Counted from the first letter of the stretch, positions 48,051 through 57,670 are shown. The stretch: DNA of 60,144 nt from Muribaculaceae bacterium (GCA_029060725.1 JAIDTL010000048.1:1-60144), one strand, 5' to 3'. The notes: generated from the sequence alone by a model not told the origin. Program-made: numbers and translations.

Positions 48051-48768
48051 AAGCGAAGCGGTGATTTCTCTCCGCGATATCAACAAGACATATCCGGGTG
48101 TTGTCCCGCTACATGTCTTGAAAGACGTCTCCCTCGACATTCGCAAGGGGGAACTCGTCTCAATTATGGGTGCATCCGGCTCAGGAAAATCTACATTGCT
48201 CAATATCCTTGGTATTCTCGACAATTATGATTCAGGATCCTATCATCTTGATGGTGTCTTAATCAAGGATCTCTCCGAAAATCGGGCTGCAGAGCTCCGC
48301 AACCGTATGATTGGCTTCGTTTTCCAGTCATTTAACCTTATCAACTATAAGAATGCGCTTGAAAACGTGGCGTTGCCGCTCTTCTACCAAGGTGTCAGTC
48401 GCAAGAAGCGCAATGCCCTCGCTATGGAGCAACTCGAAAGGATGGGGCTCGCCGACCGAGCCCACCACCTTCCCGGAGAACTCTCAGGAGGTCAGAAGCA
48501 ACGCGTCGCCATTGCCCGTGCCCTCGTCACTAACCCCTCCCTCATCCTCGCCGACGAACCCACCGGTGCCCTCGACTCCAGGACGTCAAAAGAAGTGATG
48601 CAAGTCTTCCGCGACCTAAACGACACAGGCATGACAATCGTCATAGTGACCCATGACCCCACTGTAGGCGCCGCCACCGACCGCATCATCCGCATAGTCG
48701 ACGGCCGCATCGATTCCCCCCAACTTAACAACCCCACAACCCCCCAACTTAACAACCCCACAACTTAA
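48037..48768 (+). CDS. MacB/LolD-type ABC transporter ATPase
   Basis: 243 aa. Walker A is MGASGSGKSTLLNIL (about 44-58), signature LSGGQKQRVAIARAL, Walker B LILADEPTGALDS and H-loop VTHD. The first nine residues (MNYALSEAV) come from a dispersed repeat and the last 16 (NNPTTPQLNNPTT) from a tandem repeat, so both ends of the protein are built from repeat DNA; the ABC core itself is standard. It is first in the operon of two permeases, an adaptor and a TolC protein, a MacAB-TolC-like exporter. Confidence 0.9.
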   Translation: MNYALSEAVISLRDINKTYPGVVPLHVLKDVSLDIRKGELVSIMGASGSGKSTLLNILGILDNYDSGSYHLDGVLIKDLSENRAAELRNRMIGFVFQSFNLINYKNALENVALPLFYQGVSRKKRNALAMEQLERMGLADRAHHLPGELSGGQKQRVAIARALVTNPSLILADEPTGALDSRTSKEVMQVFRDLNDTGMTIVIVTHDPTVGAATDRIIRIVDGRIDSPQLNNPTTPQLNNPTT

Positions 48769-48788
48769 CAACTCCCCAACTCCCCAAC
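48719..48788. repeat. CCCCAACTTAACAAC tandem repeat at the ABC ATPase end
   Basis: CCCAACTTAACAACCCCACAA recurs two to three times and tapers into CTCCCCAACTCCCCAACA just before the permease start. It encodes the Asn/Pro/Thr-rich tail of the ATPase. Confidence 0.75.
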
Positions 48789-48789
48789 A

Positions 48790-50007
48790 ATGCTAGATCT
48801 AATAAGAGAAATATCCCAGACCATAAAAAACAATAAGCTCCGCACTATCCTCACCGGTATTGCTGTAGCCTGGGGCATATTCATGCTCATAGTCCTCTTG
48901 GGCGCTGCGCGTGGGGTGGTCAACAACTACATGGAAGAGTCCTCGAGCTCAAGTGTAAATTCAATACGCTTGTGGAGCGGAACCACCTCCTTGCCCTATA
49001 AAGGCTATAAGGATGGCCGATGGATTCGCCTTCAAGACAAGGATATGGATGCCATATCAGGAGAGGTGCCCACTGTTTCTGATGTGGCGATATCCACTTC
49101 TGCTTCCGGTTTCAACATAGTCGGACCTAAAGACTACATTTCGGGTGGATTCGAAGCGGTCTATCCGGATGAAAGTCGCACTCAGAGGATATCCGACATT
49201 GAGGGTAGGTTTATCAACCAGAAGGATATCAATGATCTCCGAAGGGTAATGGTGATAAGTCGTGACAATGCCGCTCTTCTCTTTGGAGATGCCGAAAAGG
49301 CGCTGGGTAATGAAGTCAAGGCAATGGACTTGTCATGGAAAGTGGTTGGGATCTATACCCATAGATGGAGGAAGAGTTCGTTCGTCCCCTATACTACCTA
49401 CAAGGCTATCACCGGAGGTGACGGCTATGTCGACCAGATGACAGTCCGTGTGGAGGGTATAGCTACCGACGCTGAAGCCGAAGAGACCGAATCACAAGTC
49501 CGCTCAGTGTTGGCACGTCGCCATGAGTTCGACCCCGAAGACTCCAATGCAGTGTGGATATGGAATCAGTTTGCCGGTTTTCTTAAGCAGGGGCAGGCTA
49601 TGGTCTACCTCAATCTTGCGGTCTGGATAATAGGCATTCTCACACTTCTCACCGGCATTGTCGGCGTAAGCAACATTATGTTTGTCTCTGTTCGGGAGCG
49701 TGTACACGAGATAGGTATCCGACGTGCTATAGGTGCAAAACCGAGAAATATCATTACTCAGATTCTTACAGAAAGTGTCGTTATAACCACAATTTTCGGA
49801 TATATAGGGATTGTAGCAGGAATGGCTTTGCTTGAACTCCTTAAACCCATTCTTGAGGATAAGGCAGGCTTCTCAAATCCTACAGTCGATATTTCTATTG
49901 CAGTTCAGGTGACTCTTGCTCTTATTGTAGCCGGAGCGCTTGCAGGTCTGTTCCCGGCTATAAAGGCTACTAAAGTAAAACCAGTTGAAGCACTTCGTGA
50001 CGAATGA
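48790..50007 (+). CDS. MacB-type ABC permease 1
   Basis: 405 aa with one N-terminal membrane segment (about 20-42, ILTGIAVAWGIFMLIVLLGAARG), a periplasmic MacB_PCD domain of about 240 residues, and three C-terminal segments. The FtsX-type end contains VHEIGIRRAIGAKPRNIITQILTESV. It forms the export complex with the ATPase, probably as a heterodimer with permease 2. It starts 21 bp after the ATPase stop. Confidence 0.88.
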   Translation: MLDLIREISQTIKNNKLRTILTGIAVAWGIFMLIVLLGAARGVVNNYMEESSSSSVNSIRLWSGTTSLPYKGYKDGRWIRLQDKDMDAISGEVPTVSDVAISTSASGFNIVGPKDYISGGFEAVYPDESRTQRISDIEGRFINQKDINDLRRVMVISRDNAALLFGDAEKALGNEVKAMDLSWKVVGIYTHRWRKSSFVPYTTYKAITGGDGYVDQMTVRVEGIATDAEAEETESQVRSVLARRHEFDPEDSNAVWIWNQFAGFLKQGQAMVYLNLAVWIIGILTLLTGIVGVSNIMFVSVRERVHEIGIRRAIGAKPRNIITQILTESVVITTIFGYIGIVAGMALLELLKPILEDKAGFSNPTVDISIAVQVTLALIVAGALAGLFPAIKATKVKPVEALRDE

Positions 50008-51251
50008 AAACATCATTTTTTGATATTGAAAACTGGCGTGAGATAGGAGCTACGCTCGCGCGCAACAAGACCCGAACATTCCTGACAGCCTTCGGAATAT
50101 TCTGGGGTACTGCCATGCTCGCTATGCTCTTCGGTGGCGCACAAGGTTTTGAGGGAGTTATGCGGAGAAATTTCGCAGGATTCTCCACCAACCTTGGTGG
50201 CTGTTACTCTAACCGTCGCACTGAGCCTTACAAAGGATTCAATAAGGGATCTACTTGGCAGATGACCACTCACGACGTGATGCTGATCCGTGAGCTTGCC
50301 CCGGCTATCGAATACAGTACGGAAATGAACCAGCGATCCGTCAATGTCGCTCATGGCACCAAGACTAAGAATGCCACTGTCGCTGGGGTAGAGGGGGACT
50401 ATGCTAAGATAATGACCCCTGTCATCGTTGAAGGTCGTTTTATCAATCATTCCGATGTCTCACTGGAGCGCAAGGTCGCGGTGTTGGGCAAGAATGTGGC
50501 AACATCCCTTTTCGGCAATGACTCCCCGGTAGGTAAGTATGTCAGCCTTGACGGTCTCTATTTTCTTGTGGTAGGAGTCGCCTCGCAGCTTTCTGATGCT
50601 TCTATCGGCATGAGGCTCGACGACAGTGTGATTCTTCCATCATCTACCATGCGCAGGGCATACAATTTGGGTAATTCAGTCGGATTCTTTGTTTATACAG
50701 CTCCCCAGGGACATTCTCCGGCGGAAAGCCAGCAGATAATTCGCCGTGTGCTGTCTTCAGCCCATTCCATCAGTCCCGACGATAAGCAGGCGATCGAATT
50801 CGTTGATATCTCTGAGATGTTCGAGATGATTGACAATCTATTCCTTGGCATCTCGCTGCTCGCGATCTTCGTCGGTTTTGGCTCTCTCCTGGCAGGCGTG
50901 ATAGGCGTAGGCAACATCATGTGGATTGTGGTGAAGGAACGCACTCAGGAATTTGGCATCCGTCGTGCCATAGGAGCAAAACCCCTCGACATCACCATCC
51001 AGGTCCTTTCCGAAAGCATAATGCTCACTCTTGTAGCCGGCACACTCGGTGTTTGCTTCGGTGCATTGGTGCTTGGTGTAGCCGACAAACTTACCTACGA
51101 TCCTCTCCTTGGTCACGCCGGTTTCGAACTCACATTCCGCGCCGCCATCACCATCGTGGCCCTCTTCTTCATCCTTGGCTCCTTAGCCGGCACCATCCCC
51201 GCTCTCCGCGCCATGAAAATCAAACCCATAGAAGCCCTCAACGACAAATAA
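50004..51251 (+). CDS. MacB-type ABC permease 2
   Basis: 415 aa with the same plan as permease 1: an N-terminal segment after NWREIGATLARNKTRTFLTAFGIFWGTAMLAML, a periplasmic domain, and a C-terminal FtsX region with QEFGIRRAIGAKPLDITIQVLSESI. It overlaps permease 1 by 4 bp (ATGA). The parallel architecture points to a heterodimeric pair from an old duplication. Confidence 0.88.
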   Translation: MKTSFFDIENWREIGATLARNKTRTFLTAFGIFWGTAMLAMLFGGAQGFEGVMRRNFAGFSTNLGGCYSNRRTEPYKGFNKGSTWQMTTHDVMLIRELAPAIEYSTEMNQRSVNVAHGTKTKNATVAGVEGDYAKIMTPVIVEGRFINHSDVSLERKVAVLGKNVATSLFGNDSPVGKYVSLDGLYFLVVGVASQLSDASIGMRLDDSVILPSSTMRRAYNLGNSVGFFVYTAPQGHSPAESQQIIRRVLSSAHSISPDDKQAIEFVDISEMFEMIDNLFLGISLLAIFVGFGSLLAGVIGVGNIMWIVVKERTQEFGIRRAIGAKPLDITIQVLSESIMLTLVAGTLGVCFGALVLGVADKLTYDPLLGHAGFELTFRAAITIVALFFILGSLAGTIPALRAMKIKPIEALNDK

Positions 51252-51361
51252 TATAGATTATCAAATTAAAAGCATCCATGATAACCCATGTGAATTCATG
51301 ATAATCCATGCGAATCCATGATAAATCAAGCAAATTCTCAATTCCCAATTCTCAATCAAAT

Positions 51362-52453
51362 ATGAAAAAATTCCTAAAAATCCTCCTCTGGATCATCGTA
51401 GCAGCCATCGTCCTCGGCACTTTCTATTTCCTCTACCGCAACTCCCAACCTAAGGAGGAACATTACGCCACAGTAACCCCCGAAACCAACGACATCCGTC
51501 GCACGACAGTACTCAATGGCAAAATCGAACCTCGCGACGAGATTCAGATTAAGCCGCAGATCTCAGGCATTATCTCTCAGATCGATGTTGAGGCAGGAGA
51601 TTTCGTGCATGAAGGAGATGTGATAGCCCGTATAAAGGTAATTCCGGAGGCTTCCCAGCTCTCAAATGCTCAGTCCCGTATTGATGCCGCTCAGGTGGAG
51701 GTTGACGATGCGCTCGTGAAGTTCAACCGCTCGAAAGATCTTTATGATAAGAAAGTGATCTCTCGAGAAGAGTATGAGAATGCTGAAAAGACTCTCGTCA
51801 AAGCTCGGCAGGATCTCAACTATGCAAAAGACTCCTATCGTATCGTAAAGGAGGGTGTGTCTCAGTTCAATGCTCAGGAAAGCAACACTCTCGTCCGTGC
51901 CACTATCACCGGTCTTGTGCTCGATGTCCCCGTGAAGGTTGGGTCTTCAGTGATTCAGGCTAATACCATGAATGATGGAACTACAGTGGCCACCATTGCC
52001 GACATGACAAATCTGATTTTCAAAGGGAATGTTGATGAGACAGAGGTCGGTCTCTTGAAACCTGGTATGAATATGGATATCACGATTGGAGCCGTTTCAG
52101 ATTTGCATCCATCAGCAGTCCTCGAATATATTTCTCCAAAAGCTACTGAAAACAACGGGGCCAACACATTCGAGATCAAGGCAGCCCTCACTGTCGATGA
52201 TGTCTCTGCCCTCCGCTCCGGGTATAGTGCCAACGCCACCATACTTCTTTCGGAAGTAAAAGACGTGATGAGCATTCCTGAAAGTGTAGTTGTCTTCGAG
52301 CGTGACAGTACTTTTGTCTATGTCCGTACTGACACTGTGCCCACACCCAAATTCGAGCGTCGCGCAGTAGAAACGGGTCTCTCTGACGGCTTAAACGTAG
52401 AAATCAAAAAAGGCATAAAGAAATCCGACGTAATCCGCGCCGAAAAACTCTGA
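51362..52453 (+). CDS. MacA/HlyD-type periplasmic adaptor
   Basis: 363 aa from ATG 51362, which begins a membrane anchor (MKKFLKILLWIIVAAIVLGTFYFLYR). Lipoyl domain halves lie at EIQIKPQISGIISQIDVEAGDFVHEGDVIARI and TLVRATITGLVLDVPVKVGSSV, around a coiled-coil (QSRIDAAQVEVDDALVKFNRSKDL). It links the ABC permeases to TolC. An upstream in-frame ATG at 51308 lies in repeat-rich sequence (CCATGATAA runs at 51277-51330) and is not the likely start. Confidence 0.88.
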   Translation: MKKFLKILLWIIVAAIVLGTFYFLYRNSQPKEEHYATVTPETNDIRRTTVLNGKIEPRDEIQIKPQISGIISQIDVEAGDFVHEGDVIARIKVIPEASQLSNAQSRIDAAQVEVDDALVKFNRSKDLYDKKVISREEYENAEKTLVKARQDLNYAKDSYRIVKEGVSQFNAQESNTLVRATITGLVLDVPVKVGSSVIQANTMNDGTTVATIADMTNLIFKGNVDETEVGLLKPGMNMDITIGAVSDLHPSAVLEYISPKATENNGANTFEIKAALTVDDVSALRSGYSANATILLSEVKDVMSIPESVVVFERDSTFVYVRTDTVPTPKFERRAVETGLSDGLNVEIKKGIKKSDVIRAEKL

Positions 52454-52459
52454 TATGGA

Positions 52460-52567
52460 AAGCAGGCTTTCCAGCCTGCATCCCCAGTGTAGTTAGCACG
52501 CTCCGCGTGCGTCCCCGCGCGTCAATCAACGTAATAAAGCATGCTCCGCATGCGCCCCACCAAGTCA
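52460..52567. repeat. REP-like hairpins (copy B)
   Basis: GCAGGCTTTCCAGCCTGC (hairpin), then GCACGCTCCGCGTGCGTCCCC, then copy B of the dispersed element, CAACGTAATAAAGCATGC TCC GCATGCGCCCC, followed by CACCAAGTCAATATTGG. Three stem-loops fall between the adaptor and TolC genes. Confidence 0.8.
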
Positions 52568-52598
52568 ATATTGGTAATTTTATAAAAAATATCCTGAT

Positions 52599-53921
52599 AT
52601 GAAAAAATATATTTTATTTTCCATTCTCCTCGTATCTTTTTGTGCCCACGCCTCGCAAAACGCACAACGCACCACGCACTACGCAAAATGGTCTCTCGAC
52701 TCCTGCATCAACTACGCCCTGACCCATAACGTCGAAGTGCGCCAACGCATCAATGCCGCTCGTCAAGGGGAACTTGCCGTCACAGAAGCCAAAGACCGGG
52801 TCCTCCCAAACCTAAGCGCCTACGGTAGTCAAAACTTCAGTTTCGGTCGCGGTCTGACTGCCGACAATACGTATGCCAACCGCAATACGAGCTCTTTCTC
52901 TGTCGGTGCTCAACTGTCAGTACCCCTCTTTCAAGGTCTCCGCGTAGTACGATCTGTAAAGTATGCAGAGACTTCTTTACGCGCCCTTGTGGAGCAATCC
53001 GAGGCAGTCAAGGATGATGTGGCTATCAATGTCATGGCAGCTTTCTTGCAAGCCCTATATTCTCGCGAAGCTCTCGGAGTGGCACGCACGAGTCTTGAAA
53101 TATCGAGAGATGAGTTGAAACGACGTGAGATTCTCCTTGATGCCGGCAAAATTCCCGAACTTGACCTTTATGAAGCGCGTGCCCAAGTGAGTCGCGACGA
53201 ACTGGCTGTGGTTAATGCCCAAAATGACAGTGTTATGGCACTCCTCGACCTCACCAACCTTCTTGATATAATGAATGATGGAAGTTTCGATATTCTTCCT
53301 CTCAAAGATGAGCACCTTCAGATGCCATCACTCGAAGAGGTGTGGACTAATATGCAGATCGCCAACCATACTCTGCGCGCAGCCGTAATCCGCAAGCAAG
53401 CTGCCGGGGAAAATGTTGAAGTGGCAAAGACCGGATATATACCGACTCTTTCCTTCAGTGCCGGACTTGGAACCAACTACTATAAGACTTCAGGTTTTGT
53501 TAATGAAGGTTTTGCTGCTCAGATGCGTCATAATTTCGCCAAGTCTGTCGGCTTTTCTCTCAATATTCCCATTTTCGATGGCTTTTCAACACGCAATTCA
53601 ATCTCGAGAGCCCGACTGGAGCAATTGAACTCTGAGCTCGACCTCGACAATACGCGCCAACAGCTATATAAGACCATCTCAACAGCCCATGCTCAGGCAG
53701 TAGCTGCCGGAAGCAAGGAAAAAGCTTCAGAAGCAGCAGTTGAAAATACAAAAGCGGCATTCGAAGCCATGACCGTGAAATACGACAACGGACGTGCGAA
53801 TGCCACCGAATATGAAAAGGCGAAAGCCGACTACCTCAACGCCCTCGCCGACCGCCTCCAAGCCTCCTACGAACGCCACCTCCGCATCCGCATCCTCCGC
53901 CACTACAACGGCAATCGTTAA
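52599..53921 (+). CDS. TolC-family outer-membrane channel
   Basis: 440 aa with a signal peptide (KYILFSILLVSFCAHAS). The TolC double-repeat pattern runs SLDSCINYALTHNVEVRQRINAARQGELAVTEAKDRVLPNLSAYGSQN... and AGENVEVAKTGYIPTLSFSAGLGTNYYKTSG. It is the trimeric exit duct for the ABC exporter just upstream. Its last 4 bp overlap the convergent guanylyltransferase gene. Confidence 0.9.
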   Translation: MKKYILFSILLVSFCAHASQNAQRTTHYAKWSLDSCINYALTHNVEVRQRINAARQGELAVTEAKDRVLPNLSAYGSQNFSFGRGLTADNTYANRNTSSFSVGAQLSVPLFQGLRVVRSVKYAETSLRALVEQSEAVKDDVAINVMAAFLQALYSREALGVARTSLEISRDELKRREILLDAGKIPELDLYEARAQVSRDELAVVNAQNDSVMALLDLTNLLDIMNDGSFDILPLKDEHLQMPSLEEVWTNMQIANHTLRAAVIRKQAAGENVEVAKTGYIPTLSFSAGLGTNYYKTSGFVNEGFAAQMRHNFAKSVGFSLNIPIFDGFSTRNSISRARLEQLNSELDLDNTRQQLYKTISTAHAQAVAAGSKEKASEAAVENTKAAFEAMTVKYDNGRANATEYEKAKADYLNALADRLQASYERHLRIRILRHYNGNR

Positions 53922-54898
53922 AGCAAGCTCTTCAGCCTCTCCGACTCCGACTTCCTCGACACAAGTATCCCCTCCGGCGACACCACTATCACCAAGTCCT
54001 TCAGTCCAAGTCCAAGCACCGGTATCCCAAGCTCATTCACGACATGCGTATTCTCGCAGTCGTGTAGCTTGGCTTCCCCTTCTGTAGTGGATGGCAGTTT
54101 CTCTGTCAGGGTATTCCATGTCCCGAGATCTCTCCATTCCCCTGTATAGGGTAGCACTCCCACCGACTTAGCTTTCTCCACCACTTCATAGTCAAAGCTA
54201 ATCTTAGGGAACTGCTCATAATCCGCATGTACCTCCTTGAAATTCTTGCCCGGCATATACTTATTGACAATGTCCATCAGGTATCCAAGACGGAAAGCAA
54301 ACACTCCGCCGTTCCATAGAGCTCCCTCAGCAAGCAGTTTTTCAGCAGTCGCCACATCCGGTTTCTCCGTAAAACGAGCTACCGGCATCGCCTTGCCATC
54401 TGCATTGACTCCCTTCTCAGGCACGATATATCCGAATTTCTCCGAAGGATAGGTTGGAGTGATACCCATCAATATCAGCTCTGCATCTCCTCGTTTCACA
54501 GCCTCTGCCATCTTGCAAACTGTCTCGAAGTAAGAATCGTCTGCATACGTGTCGCATGGCATCACGATTACCGGCTCATCCATAGCCGTTCCCGCAGAAG
54601 CGAGATAAGAGCAAGAGAGCGCGATTGCGGGGAAGGTGTCGCGTCGGCATGGCTCTGTGACTATCCCGATGCTTTTCCCCAATTGGTCTTTCACATATCC
54701 TGCCTGAGCCTCGCCGGTAGCCACTACAATCCCGTCAGCATTCCCGGTTGCCTCTATCTGGCGCACTACGCGCTGTATCATGGATTCCTTGCGTCCGTCA
54801 GGCGATTCAAGCACCTGCAGAAACTGTTTTGACCTGACGTCGTTCGACAGGGGCCAAAGTCTCTTCCCCGATCCCCCCGATAGCAATATTATCTTCAT
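53918..54898 (-). CDS. manC: Mannose-1-phosphate guanylyltransferase
   Basis: 326-aa nucleotidyltransferase. The start MKIILLSGGSGKRLWPLSNDVRSKQFLQVL has the GGxGxRLWPLS...K signature that binds GTP. Further blocks are VIVMPCDTYAD, FTEKPDVATAEKLL and LWNGGVFAFRLGYL. It makes GDP-mannose for surface polysaccharide and glycoprotein sugars (for example GDP-fucose). It is the short form with no fused isomerase domain. It faces the TolC gene with a 4-bp 3' overlap and no room for separate terminators. Confidence 0.88.
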   Translation of the reverse strand: MKIILLSGGSGKRLWPLSNDVRSKQFLQVLESPDGRKESMIQRVVRQIEATGNADGIVVATGEAQAGYVKDQLGKSIGIVTEPCRRDTFPAIALSCSYLASAGTAMDEPVIVMPCDTYADDSYFETVCKMAEAVKRGDAELILMGITPTYPSEKFGYIVPEKGVNADGKAMPVARFTEKPDVATAEKLLAEGALWNGGVFAFRLGYLMDIVNKYMPGKNFKEVHADYEQFPKISFDYEVVEKAKSVGVLPYTGEWRDLGTWNTLTEKLPSTTEGEAKLHDCENTHVVNELGIPVLGLGLKDLVIVVSPEGILVSRKSESERLKSLL

Positions 54899-55277
54899 AT
54901 TTTATATTTTTGTTTGTTTCTTTACTTAGATCCAAGTTTGCAAGTTTATATCATTATTTCTTATCGTCTCCCCCTATCGGTCCGCGAGCGAAGCGAGAGA
55001 ATCTCCGCGCCCTTTGCTTCCGAGTAGAGAATTGATAATTCATAGTTAAAGGTCCCTCAGCGAGCCCTTTGCGCCTTTGCGTGAGACTCAAAGACCACGA
55101 GAGAAGTGAGTATTTTTCGTATTAACTCACAAAGATAAGCAAAATTTTATTAACTTTGCAAAAAAATCCAATAATATCATCACAATGAGCAGTTTGTTCC
55201 GGTGTCCGAGCCTCCGGCTCGGTCCTTCAGAAGCAAGAGATGGTGATGCGAACGAAGTGAGCATAATTACCAAAATA
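54899..55277. other. Intergenic stretch with dispersed repeats
   Basis: 379 bp holding a copy of the CTTTGCGCCTTTGCGTGAGA repeat (55061-55086), whose exact inverted copy is at 59966-59991. It also holds a -7-like TAACTTTG (55151-55158) that probably serves the downstream glycosidase, and a GAGCCTCCGGCTC hairpin at about 55208. An in-frame ATG at 55185 would add 31 repeat-encoded residues before the signal peptide. Confidence 0.65.
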
Positions 55278-57524
55278 ATGAAAAAAATACTGATATCCCT
55301 CCTCTTCCTCCTCCCTCTTATCTCCCTCTCTGCCCGAGACCGAGCCTCCGAAGCTCTTCTCGAGCGCATTGCCCCCGGCTCTAAAGGGCGCATTACATTC
55401 GATCTACAAAAGTCCACGACTCCCGACACCGACTTCTTCGAGATCTCGATGAAGAATGGCCGTCCACATATCGTCGGCAACAATTCCGTCTCCGTGGCTA
55501 CCGGTCTCAACTGGTATCTGAAGCATCTCTGCGGCATCAACCTGACTTGGAATAATATGCAGACCACTCTCCCCGAAGTGCTTCCCTCAGTCTCTGAACC
55601 CATCCGCAAGGAGACCCCCCTCACCATGCGCTACGATTTCAACTACTGCACTTTCTCCTATTCCATGCCTTTCTGGGACTGGGACCGGTGGGAAAAGGAA
55701 ATTGACTGGATGGCTCTCCATGGCATCAACATGCCTCTTGCCATAGTAGGAATGGAGTCAGCTTGGCGCAATATGCTATTGCGTCTTGGCTACTCCGACA
55801 AGGAAGTGGGTGAGTTCATCGCCGGTCCCGCTTTTCTCGCATGGTGGGCTATGAATAATCTTGAAGGGTGGGGTGGTCCGCTCCCCGATTCATGGTATAA
55901 AGATCAGGAGAAACTCCAGAAAAAGATACTTGCCCGCATGAGCTCGCTGGGCATGACCCCGGTTCTTCCCGGCTATTGCGGCATGATGCCTCACGATGCT
56001 GCTTCTCGTCTCGGGCTCAATGTAATCGAAGGTAACCCATGGAATGGCTATGTCCGTCCTTCTAATCTTCTTCCCACCGACCCGAAGTTTGACGAAATTG
56101 CCGACATATATTATGATGAGCTGACAAAGCTTTATGGCAAAGCAAAATACTATTCCATGGACCCTTTCCACGAGATGAACGACGTGGATGTCGACTATGG
56201 CGAGGCAGGCGCTAAGCTGATGCAGGCTATGAAGCGCTGCAATCCCGACGCGAAATGGGTGATTCAGGGCTGGACGGAAAACCCTCGTCCGCAGATGCTC
56301 GAGGCGCTCCAGCCGGGCGAACTCATCATCCTCGACCTCTTCTCCGAGTGCCGCCCGATGTGGGGTATTCCTTCTGTCTGGAAACGTGAAAACGGATATG
56401 ATGATCACACTTGGCTCTTCTGCATGCTTGAGAATTTCGGCGCAAACGTCGGTCTTCATGGGCGTATGGATCAGCTCCTCGATAATTTCCGCCAGACTAA
56501 GGTCAATCCCCTTGCCAAGAATATGAAAGGTATGGGTCTCACGATGGAAGGGTCCGGTAATAATCCGGTGATGTTTGAGCTGATGTGTGAACTTCCTTGG
56601 CTCGGCGACAATATCCCTACTAAAGAGGAGTGGCTCGACGGTTATGTGAAGGCCCGCTACGGTGTGGATGATCCCGATATCCGTGCCGCATGGAAGGTGT
56701 TGGCAGATGGCATCTACAACTGTCCGCTTGGCAACAATCAGCAAGGTCCTCACGAGAGCATCTTCTGTGGTCGCCCCTCGCTCAACAACTTCCAAGTGAA
56801 GTCTTGGTCGAAGATGCGCAACTATTATGACCCGTCCACTACTCTTGAGGCTGCTCGCCTCATGGCAAAAGCCGCCGACCGTATGCGTGGCAACAACAAT
56901 TATGAATACGATCTCGTGGATTTCACTCGGCAGGCTCTTGCCGACCAAGGTCGCCGTCAATATCAGCGTGCCATGTCTGACTATCGCACCTTCTCGCGTA
57001 AGGATTTCGAAGAGTCATCTCAGAAGTTTCTCGACATGCTCCTGATGCAGGATCGTCTCCTTGGCTCACGTCCCGAATTCCGACTCGGTACTTGGATAGA
57101 AGCTGCCCGCAACCGTGGCAATAACGATGCTGAAAAAGACCAATATGAGTGGAATGCCCGCACCCAGATCACTACCTGGGGCAATCGTGAATGTGCCGAC
57201 AATGGAGGTCTTCGCGACTATGCCAACAAGGAGTGGCAGGGGCTTCTGAAAGATTTCTACTACCCGCGCTGGAAAACATGGATGGACGCCCTGGCTGCCC
57301 AGATGGCAGAAGATTCAGGTCCAAGACCCGATGCTCTCGGTGGAGGTCCCAACGCCAACAAGACATCCTCCGAACTCTTCGCAATGGCACTCCCATCCGC
57401 TCCGGTCATTGACTGGTATGCCATGGAAGAGCCCTGGACCCTCCGGAAAGGAGGCTACACCTCTACCCCCGAAGGCGACCCCATCACCCTCTCCCTCGAA
57501 ATCCTCAACTCTCTCCCCAATTAG
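55278..57524 (+). CDS. Alpha-N-acetylglucosaminidase, GH89 (NAGLU-like)
   Basis: 748 aa from ATG 55278, which begins the signal peptide (MKKILISLLFLLPLISLSA). The family core is MRYDFNYCTFSYSMPFWDWDRWEKEIDWMALHGINMPLA. The catalytic acids lie in YYSMDPFHEMNDVD and LTMEGSGNNPVMFELMCELPW, corresponding to the two Glu of human NAGLU and the Clostridium GH89 enzyme. It releases terminal alpha-linked GlcNAc, for example from gastric mucin O-glycans or heparan sulfate fragments, and is expected to be periplasmic. It stands alone. Confidence 0.92.
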   Translation: MKKILISLLFLLPLISLSARDRASEALLERIAPGSKGRITFDLQKSTTPDTDFFEISMKNGRPHIVGNNSVSVATGLNWYLKHLCGINLTWNNMQTTLPEVLPSVSEPIRKETPLTMRYDFNYCTFSYSMPFWDWDRWEKEIDWMALHGINMPLAIVGMESAWRNMLLRLGYSDKEVGEFIAGPAFLAWWAMNNLEGWGGPLPDSWYKDQEKLQKKILARMSSLGMTPVLPGYCGMMPHDAASRLGLNVIEGNPWNGYVRPSNLLPTDPKFDEIADIYYDELTKLYGKAKYYSMDPFHEMNDVDVDYGEAGAKLMQAMKRCNPDAKWVIQGWTENPRPQMLEALQPGELIILDLFSECRPMWGIPSVWKRENGYDDHTWLFCMLENFGANVGLHGRMDQLLDNFRQTKVNPLAKNMKGMGLTMEGSGNNPVMFELMCELPWLGDNIPTKEEWLDGYVKARYGVDDPDIRAAWKVLADGIYNCPLGNNQQGPHESIFCGRPSLNNFQVKSWSKMRNYYDPSTTLEAARLMAKAADRMRGNNNYEYDLVDFTRQALADQGRRQYQRAMSDYRTFSRKDFEESSQKFLDMLLMQDRLLGSRPEFRLGTWIEAARNRGNNDAEKDQYEWNARTQITTWGNRECADNGGLRDYANKEWQGLLKDFYYPRWKTWMDALAAQMAEDSGPRPDALGGGPNANKTSSELFAMALPSAPVIDWYAMEEPWTLRKGGYTSTPEGDPITLSLEILNSLPN

Positions 57525-57666
57525 CCCCAATTAGCCCAATTAGTCCAATTAGCCCAATAAGACCAATTAGCCCAATAAGACCAATTAGCCTAATAAGCCC
57601 AATTAGTCCAATAAGACCAATAAGACTAATTAGCCCAATTAGTCTAATTAGCCCAATTAGTCTAAT
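57525..57666. repeat. 9-bp tandem repeat array (CCAATTAGC type)
   Basis: About 15 units of CCAATTAGC/CCAATTAGT/CCAATAAGA begin right after the glycosidase stop. This is the same unit class as the 36630 array (CCTATTAGC), again directly after a gene. Confidence 0.85.
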
Positions 57667-57670
57667 CAGC

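Noticed and set aside
55890..56960. 356-residue minus-strand frame opposite the GH89 gene
   Set aside because: The GH89 protein on the plus strand has complete family motifs throughout; the antisense frame is His/Val-rich with no recognisable domain and results from codon bias.
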